The notes beneath the pieces were generated by a model that had not been told where the DNA came from, made no database searches, and was given only the letters and a program-made list of their open reading frames with translations. 18,399 nucleotides of DNA, from the NCBI GenBank assembly GCA_002358855.1, contig DEPQ01000062.1:1-18399 (forward strand), in the 5' to 3' direction. The stretch is from Bacteroidales bacterium UBA3388 (GTDB taxonomy: Bacteria > Bacteroidota > Bacteroidia > Bacteroidales > P3). Below are positions 12,658-18,399 of the stretch, piece by piece (position 1 is the stretch's first letter; each line of letters opens with the position of its first letter). The translations under genes and the position numbers were made by a program.

Positions 12658-15600
12658 TTATAAAGTAATTCTTAGAGAAAATCCGCCTTGTGTTGTTGAG
12701 TTAGGATAAGAATTAGAAACAAAAGGCGTATTCATTGTCATTTCAAAGTAGGCTTTAAGAACTAATTTTTCGGTTAAAGAATATTCTCCTGAAAGGTTAA
12801 GAGACAAAACTCTTGCTCCAGAAGATACAAGATTAACGTTTTGGTCTATTTTACGAAGAGTAGTTTTGTTTACATTTAATGCAAAATCCGCTTTTACCAA
12901 AACATCACTCTTTAAATTCTTTGTGCTTCCTCCTCCCATTCTTATGTTTAATTCCACGTCCTTGAAGCGATATCCTCCTCCAAGTACATAAGACATTCTA
13001 TTGATTTCGGTTAATTGAAGGTTAGAGAAAGATAATGATAAACTACGTTCACGTCTTATTTCAAAATTTGTTTGGAATGAGTTTTTAAGATTCACATCCA
13101 TCTTAATCAATGGAGATAATTGTTCGTTGATTGTTACTTGGTCAATCACATCTCTTGCAATAAAATTATTGCTTAATTCATTTCTTACCCATTCTGTACC
13201 ATAGTCATAGTCAGGATTAGAGATTGGCACACGATTGTCCGAAGTGAATGCTCCAACTGTGTAATCGCAAGAATAGTTTGAGGAAAGTGTAATTGAGTTT
13301 GCCCATTTTCTTACCCATTCATTTTTGTTTAGTCCTGTGTAGCTTATCTTCCAATTTGGCATAGGAAGAGAAATGAAAGGCGATAAGCCTTGTAATGAAG
13401 CGTCTTTTCCACTATATGCCGCAAGAAAGGCAGGAATTAAAACTTGTTGGCTTGTTGCTCCATAGCCATCAGGATATAATCTGCTGTTTACGCTATCTTG
13501 AATAAGTATTCCCGAATAATCAGGATTGAAAGCAGCGTTGCTTGCCGCTAATCGTTGTGCTATTATTTCTCTGTTTTCAAGGAATTGATTGAATATAGAA
13601 CTTACGTTGTTGTCATCAGCAGAAATAAAGTTGGTTGGCAAGGCAAAGAAAGAAATACTATATCTTCCGGTGCTTAGAGGTGAAAGCGGTCCTTCAATTT
13701 CTTGGGAGAAAGCATCAAATTTGTAGTATGCAGAATAAACCTCACTCTTATTTCTCTTGAAACTAATGTCTATATTAAATTCTTTTATTGGTTCTATTTT
13801 TATTTGTGCGTTAATGTTTTCTGTCATCTTTTGATTCAAGGCCGCATTTAGCATTGTGTCTTTACTTAACCAACCATTTCTTATGGCGTTTTCCATTATG
13901 GATAGGTCTTGTGAGCCAAATACAAAGGCAAATCCTGGTGCAAATTTATCTCTTGGCGATGTTCCTAACCATTTTGCAACAGGCATATATCCTGGTATTG
14001 AAGTTCCATCAGTGCGAGAGTAGTTGATTGAAGCAGATTTAACACAGGTTAGTAGTCGTACAGAGAAAAACATTGCTTCTTTTAAGAATTTTTGTGTACT
14101 TGAAATGGAATCTTCCACCACTTCAGGCTCTACTTTCTTTGGTTCAGGCTCTTTTTTTCTTGACATACCAACCTCAGGTCGTTTTGGCATATTTGATTTT
14201 CCTTGATTTTTATATGCTTCCTTGACAATTGGCAGTTTATTGTATAGAGTCATTAAGTTGAAATTAGCAGTTCCGTTTATTCTTCTTGAGTTTTCTATGT
14301 TGTTTCCAAGAGAGCGTGTTGCTTGTGAAGATGATATGAATTTATATGTTCCCGAGTAAGAACCGTTGAGACGAATCCAATCAAAAATAGGAATTTTATT
14401 GATAGGTATGTTTGCGTTTAACTTATAGTTTTGTGTGAATTGTTGTGCTCGTCCAAGTTCTAAAATGGAATTCCAAACCGAATCTTTCTTTTCATCGGTG
14501 TCAATCCTTCCTCGTGGTTCTTCTATCAAGGAATTGACAGTCGCATCGTATTCAAATTTTATGTTTGAAGTTATGTCGTATTTGAAAGTGTATGCTCTGT
14601 TTATATAAAACTGTTTGAAGAAATATGGTTCCATTAAAATCAAACCTTGACTCTTTGCTCTTAGTAGTGTTTCTTCAAAATCTCTTACCGCTTCTGCTCT
14701 AAATGAGAATGATTTAGGGTAGTAGTGAAGTGTAAAGTCTCGTATAATTGCAAATGCCTTTGGCTTGAAAATCTTCATCTTGTTAAACGGTTTCCAACCC
14801 TTTGATTTAACATCGTATTGATAAGCAAGGGTTCCTCGGTGTTGTTGTTTGGTGTTGTATTCTATATCTACATCTCTCATATAGGTTGATGCGTAGGAAT
14901 AAGAGCCATTCCAATTTTCAATATCGTAGAAATGACGTTCCAATGCTCTATCACCCAAACGGTCTTTTCTTATGTTCATTAGGTTGAAGTTAGTTCTGCT
15001 TACGTAGTCTTGTACCATGTGGCGAATAGAGTCGCGTTCTCTTTCGGTACGATAACTCAATAGGTCATTTTCTAACTTAACGTCAGGGTCAAGTGGGTTG
15101 TATCTTGGATTTGATACTGATTGTGAGTAGTCAAAGTGTACAGGTAAACGAACACCCCAATCCTCAGGGAAGAATTTTCCTACTTCAATGTTTGTTGCAA
15201 AGTCGAGTGTTGTTGTTGCATCTTGTGATATTTCAGAAATGGATTGATCTAATGAGGCAAATCCTGCCGAACGATGTGAAGCAGACATTGAAATATCTCC
15301 TAAATCAGCAAGGTTTGTTCTTGCAAATCCTGTTGCTGCCCAACCACCACTGCGATTAAAGTCAGTGAGTCGTAGTTCGTTAATCCAAATTTCAGCAGAT
15401 TTTGGTAACATATCATCATCATCGCTTAGGTTTTGTTTCTTAGGGTTGCGTATTCCTATCATCAAAACTTTTACTCCTGCAATATTTGGCATTCCAACAA
15501 CGGTCATCTTCTTTCCGTCAATAATCTCGTGATATGGAATAGTGGAAGAAACTGTTAAATCGTTCGCTCTGATTTTTGCATTACGATTTTCTTTCACTTT

Positions 15601-18399
15601 TACAAGTTGTTCTAAATCTATATCTACATTATTGCTTTCAGGCCAAATAAGTTCTTCATTGTTACTACCAGTATACCATGGTGTAAAAGTAAGAGGTAGC
15701 TCGTATTCGTAGTAATTGTTTGTAAAGTCAGTTCCTAAACGAACGAAAAGAGATAAATCGCCTTTTTTGTATTGATCAAATTCGTTTAATTGTTCGGCGT
15801 GAACAAACATTCTAAGGTGTTTGTATTGACGCATATCCAATTCCATTGATTTGTATATCGCTCTTGCATCCCCGTCTGAAAGTTCTCCTATTTTTAAACT
15901 TTGAGATTGTTCGTTCATATCAGTCATTGAGGTCGTCGAGTAGATTTTCTCTCTTTCAATTCCAGGAGGCAAAACGTACGGTATTGGACTGCGTTTACCG
16001 TTTTCTTCTATATTTACAGATGCAACAGTAAATGTTGTGTTTTCTGATTGTGTTCCGCTTGGGTATAAACCAGGTGTGAGGAGGTTATCAGTGTATTTTC
16101 TCCATTCTCCACTAACGAGTTCAAAGGTTGCAAATCTTAGTATGATTGGGTCTTCAAAATCTTTTAAGAAAAGTCTAATGAATTTTATTGATTGATAACC
16201 ATCGATTACTCCAACTTTGCGATGAGGTTCTCTTACAGGAATTTTGAATTGATACCATTTACAAGTTGTTTTTGTTCCATTCGGTAGTTGTATGTTTGTG
16301 ATTTCTTGTATGTCGGTAATACAGTTTTTCCCTACTACCATATCGCCTGGGGTAAGGTTGATAACGTATTCGTAATAGTTTTCTGCTTCACTTAGGGTGT
16401 TGTCTTGGTTAATGTCCTCTACGTTAGGAATTGAAGTCGCTTGAGAAGAGTATTGAGAATTGTTGGAAACAACAGAAGAGTTTCCTTCTGCGTTATTGTA
16501 ATTTTTATAACGATCTACAACTTTTATATCGTTTTGGTCATAATCCAAACTACGAAAATAAACAAAGTCATCTGCCGAAGGGTCTTGCGCTATTTTGTTG
16601 TAGGTTTGTTGTTCGACTTGATTTTGAATTTTTTGTAAGAATTGTTGATGATAATTTGCCTCATCGTTAGAGGAAAGTCCGTCATATCCTACGTCTTGAT
16701 ACACTCTTGCCTCAGGATCGTTGCTAAAAGCATTTACAACTGCTTGTAATCGTGGTACTCTTCCCCAAATTGTAGAATCTACATCTACGACTTCTGCTGA
16801 TGTAGGTAAACCATTTTCAAATGATTTTCTTCCATCTCTTAATATATCTTCGGAAACTTCTCCTAAGTTGAAGTATAATTTTCCTCCACTATGGTATGGA
16901 TTTTCAATGAAAGGGTCCATTAACCAAAATTCTATGTATTCTATATTTGTTGCCTCAAAATCCGTAGATTCTAACTTACGCATAATTCCTCCCCAACGTG
17001 TTTCAGGAGAACGAAGTGTGCCGTCAGGATTTAGACCTGCAGAATAGGAAGAAAGAGTATCATAATTATAAGGTCCTCTCTCGCTTGGATAGTAAGCAAT
17101 GTTGAACTCTCTTATTTTTTGTGCTTGTCCTTCTGGAATATCCTTGTTTGGACGAATTTCCTGTTCTTCAATCGGACGTGCATACGGCAAAGAAATATCA
17201 TCAGCAGTTATGTTAGATGGCCTACTTGGTTTGTAAAATACTTCATCTATTGTGTACCATGCTAATTTTGCTCTGTTGAATCCGTATGTTAATCCTAAAT
17301 CTTTTGCTGTTTCAGGAAAGAGTGGAACAGATGTATTGTAATCTTGTGGAGTTGAAGCAAGAAACCATGAACCTATCATTTTTAAGTCATAGGAACGCTT
17401 TGCTGCTTCAAAATCATCAATATATGCAGTTCCGCTATTGCCAATTACGTTTGGATTTCCTGGAATAAAGTGAGCAAATTCTCCTGTTAGGTTAAGAATT
17501 GAAGGAGATTTTGTTTGGTAGAAAGGGAGTAAATCTATAAGTCTTGTGATGAAAGGAATTTCTTTTTTGTATGTTAAATCCATTCCCCATATTGTGTTGC
17601 TGATAGGTTCTTCTTGATAATTTACTTTTTGAGTTAGCGGACTTTCTCTTAGATTCATCATTGTTGCTCCAATCATAAAGTCCTTATTTATTTCATAATT
17701 TGCTCTTACTCCTGTTAAATATTTTGTTACAGGAGAGAATGTAGAGTTTGATTCGGTAGAAACGCTGATAGGAGTACCTGAATTTAAATATCCTTGATTT
17801 ATAATTCTAACTCTACCCATAGCATAATCCACTGTATAATCCACTCCTTCGGTTAAAACAATACCCCCTGCCATTACTTTAACCGAACCTTGTGGTATAT
17901 TCATAGCATTTAAAGATATTTCAGAACCTGAGGAAGATTTATACCTACCTTCTAAATAGAATTTATTTTTATCGGGATATTGTTTTGCTTGTGAAAGTGT
18001 TAAAGTATACAAAGAATCAAAGCAATACTTATCTGCAAGTTCATCATCTTGCAAAATTTCTCTCAAATCCTTACCAAAAGGTTCTACTGTCGGGAAATAG
18101 ATAACTCCTTTGCTTTTTTCTATTGTTCCTCCCACTGTTGAAGCGTTATCAACAAAGTCAAAAACTCCATCAGGATACATATTTTGTTGGTTATCCATTC
18201 TATCTAACCCAAAAACTTGTATCAAAGGAACACCATTCTTTATTCCTTCTCTAAAATAACCTGCTTGGACTCCGTCTTCATCTGCTTGATAGAGAATATT
18301 CAGTCTAAAATCTTCTTGTGATACTTGATAAGCGTTTAGTTTGTAAACGTTTTTCATCATCAATTTCCACATTGGATTTCTAACATTAAGAGAAGAACT
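12658..18399 (-). CDS. sprA: Type IX secretion system translocon protein SprA/Sov, 3' part
   Basis: SprA (Sov in Porphyromonas) is the giant outer-membrane barrel through which type IX secretion substrates leave the cell; the Flavobacterium protein forms a 36-strand barrel. The visible 1913 codons run off the window. The frame is open through the last base, and VRNPMWKLMMKNVYKL near the edge is a conserved internal SprA segment, so the ATG at 18372 is not the start. Full SprA proteins are usually more than 2300 residues, so several hundred N-terminal residues are missing. Family marks include FSWFLASTPQDYN-like GSWFLASTPQDYN, SAEIWINELRLTDF, GYMPVAKWLGT, APGFAFVFGSQD and the C-terminus NSYPNSTTQGGFSLRITL, with a final hydrophobic barrel strand. 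A Lys/Pro/Glu-rich low-complexity stretch is at about 14105-14190. The presence of SprA implies T9SS substrates elsewhere in the genome. Confidence 0.96.
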   Translation of the reverse strand, partial: SSSLNVRNPMWKLMMKNVYKLNAYQVSQEDFRLNILYQADEDGVQAGYFREGIKNGVPLIQVFGLDRMDNQQNMYPDGVFDFVDNASTVGGTIEKSKGVIYFPTVEPFGKDLREILQDDELADKYCFDSLYTLTLSQAKQYPDKNKFYLEGRYKSSSGSEISLNAMNIPQGSVKVMAGGIVLTEGVDYTVDYAMGRVRIINQGYLNSGTPISVSTESNSTFSPVTKYLTGVRANYEINKDFMIGATMMNLRESPLTQKVNYQEEPISNTIWGMDLTYKKEIPFITRLIDLLPFYQTKSPSILNLTGEFAHFIPGNPNVIGNSGTAYIDDFEAAKRSYDLKMIGSWFLASTPQDYNTSVPLFPETAKDLGLTYGFNRAKLAWYTIDEVFYKPSRPSNITADDISLPYARPIEEQEIRPNKDIPEGQAQKIREFNIAYYPSERGPYNYDTLSSYSAGLNPDGTLRSPETRWGGIMRKLESTDFEATNIEYIEFWLMDPFIENPYHSGGKLYFNLGEVSEDILRDGRKSFENGLPTSAEVVDVDSTIWGRVPRLQAVVNAFSNDPEARVYQDVGYDGLSSNDEANYHQQFLQKIQNQVEQQTYNKIAQDPSADDFVYFRSLDYDQNDIKVVDRYKNYNNAEGNSSVVSNNSQYSSQATSIPNVEDINQDNTLSEAENYYEYVINLTPGDMVVGKNCITDIQEITNIQLPNGTKTTCKWYQFKIPVREPHRKVGVIDGYQSIKFIRLFLKDFEDPIILRFATFELVSGEWRKYTDNLLTPGLYPSGTQSENTTFTVASVNIEENGKRSPIPYVLPPGIEREKIYSTTSMTDMNEQSQSLKIGELSDGDARAIYKSMELDMRQYKHLRMFVHAEQLNEFDQYKKGDLSLFVRLGTDFTNNYYEYELPLTFTPWYTGSNNEELIWPESNNVDIDLEQLVKVKENRNAKIRANDLTVSSTIPYHEIIDGKKMTVVGMPNIAGVKVLMIGIRNPKKQNLSDDDDMLPKSAEIWINELRLTDFNRSGGWAATGFARTNLADLGDISMSASHRSAGFASLDQSISEISQDATTTLDFATNIEVGKFFPEDWGVRLPVHFDYSQSVSNPRYNPLDPDVKLENDLLSYRTERERDSIRHMVQDYVSRTNFNLMNIRKDRLGDRALERHFYDIENWNGSYSYASTYMRDVDIEYNTKQQHRGTLAYQYDVKSKGWKPFNKMKIFKPKAFAIIRDFTLHYYPKSFSFRAEAVRDFEETLLRAKSQGLILMEPYFFKQFYINRAYTFKYDITSNIKFEYDATVNSLIEEPRGRIDTDEKKDSVWNSILELGRAQQFTQNYKLNANIPINKIPIFDWIRLNGSYSGTYKFISSSQATRSLGNNIENSRRINGTANFNLMTLYNKLPIVKEAYKNQGKSNMPKRPEVGMSRKKEPEPKKVEPEVVEDSISSTQKFLKEAMFFSVRLLTCVKSASINYSRTDGTSIPGYMPVAKWLGTSPRDKFAPGFAFVFGSQDLSIMENAIRNGWLSKDTMLNAALNQKMTENINAQIKIEPIKEFNIDISFKRNKSEVYSAYYKFDAFSQEIEGPLSPLSTGRYSISFFALPTNFISADDNNVSSIFNQFLENREIIAQRLAASNAAFNPDYSGILIQDSVNSRLYPDGYGATSQQVLIPAFLAAYSGKDASLQGLSPFISLPMPNWKISYTGLNKNEWVRKWANSITLSSNYSCDYTVGAFTSDNRVPISNPDYDYGTEWVRNELSNNFIARDVIDQVTINEQLSPLIKMDVNLKNSFQTNFEIRRERSLSLSFSNLQLTEINRMSYVLGGGYRFKDVELNIRMGGGSTKNLKSDVLVKADFALNVNKTTLRKIDQNVNLVSSGARVLSLNLSGEYSLTEKLVLKAYFEMTMNTPFVSNSYPNSTTQGGFSLRITL

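Noticed and set aside
14024..14206. Low-complexity Lys/Pro/Glu stretch in sprA as a fusion or frameshift
   Set aside because: The frame is continuous and recognisable SprA sequence lies on both sides; best seen as a variable loop.

Overview
The window looks like a chromosomal segment of a low-GC member of the Bacteroidota, most likely a Bacteroidales-type genome that carries a type IX secretion system. Three things point there: a very large SprA/Sov translocon gene; the gene sets ruvX-def and rimP-nusA-infB in the form usual for that phylum; and several promoters with the Bacteroidota signature TTTG-N19-TAnnTTTG. I cannot name a genus.

Layout. Positions 1-2060 (plus strand) are accessory: the 3' part of a DUF262/HNH-type nuclease gene, then a promoter, a short WD40-repeat gene and a small membrane-protein gene, closed by a symmetric terminator. 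Positions 1970-2350 have no gene I can support, but hold a consensus minus-strand promoter firing into about 190 nt of non-coding, hairpin-rich sequence, which is the best candidate here for an unannotated small RNA. Positions 2311-7214 (minus strand) are a translation/transcription operon: promoter, leader hairpin, rimP, nusA, infB, then a tRNA-Arg(CCT) 15 nt after infB, and a terminator. Positions 7217-8776 (minus) are a second housekeeping operon, ruvX-def-TPR lipoprotein, with its own consensus promoter. It runs straight up to the rimP promoter with no terminator between.

Positions 8777-9264 are non-coding and contain a 22-bp tandem array of dyad-symmetric elements, a possible gene relic, and a terminator. 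Positions 9265-12588 (minus) look like one envelope operon: two tandemly duplicated 199-residue beta-barrel-like exported proteins and a lipoprotein with an HEFGH...E zinc-metallopeptidase site. Positions 12658-18399 are the C-terminal 1913 codons of SprA, whose 5' end lies outside the window.

How the genes fit together: rimP (30S maturation), nusA (elongation/antitermination) and infB (initiation) with a tRNA form a co-regulated gene-expression unit. ruvX and def add rRNA processing/DNA repair and N-terminal deformylation. The right-hand third is envelope biology: a T9SS outer-membrane translocon next to exported barrels and a surface or periplasmic lipoprotein peptidase. No mobile element, CRISPR array or complete new defence system was found. 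The left-edge HNH/WD40/membrane cluster is the only region with an accessory or defence flavour.
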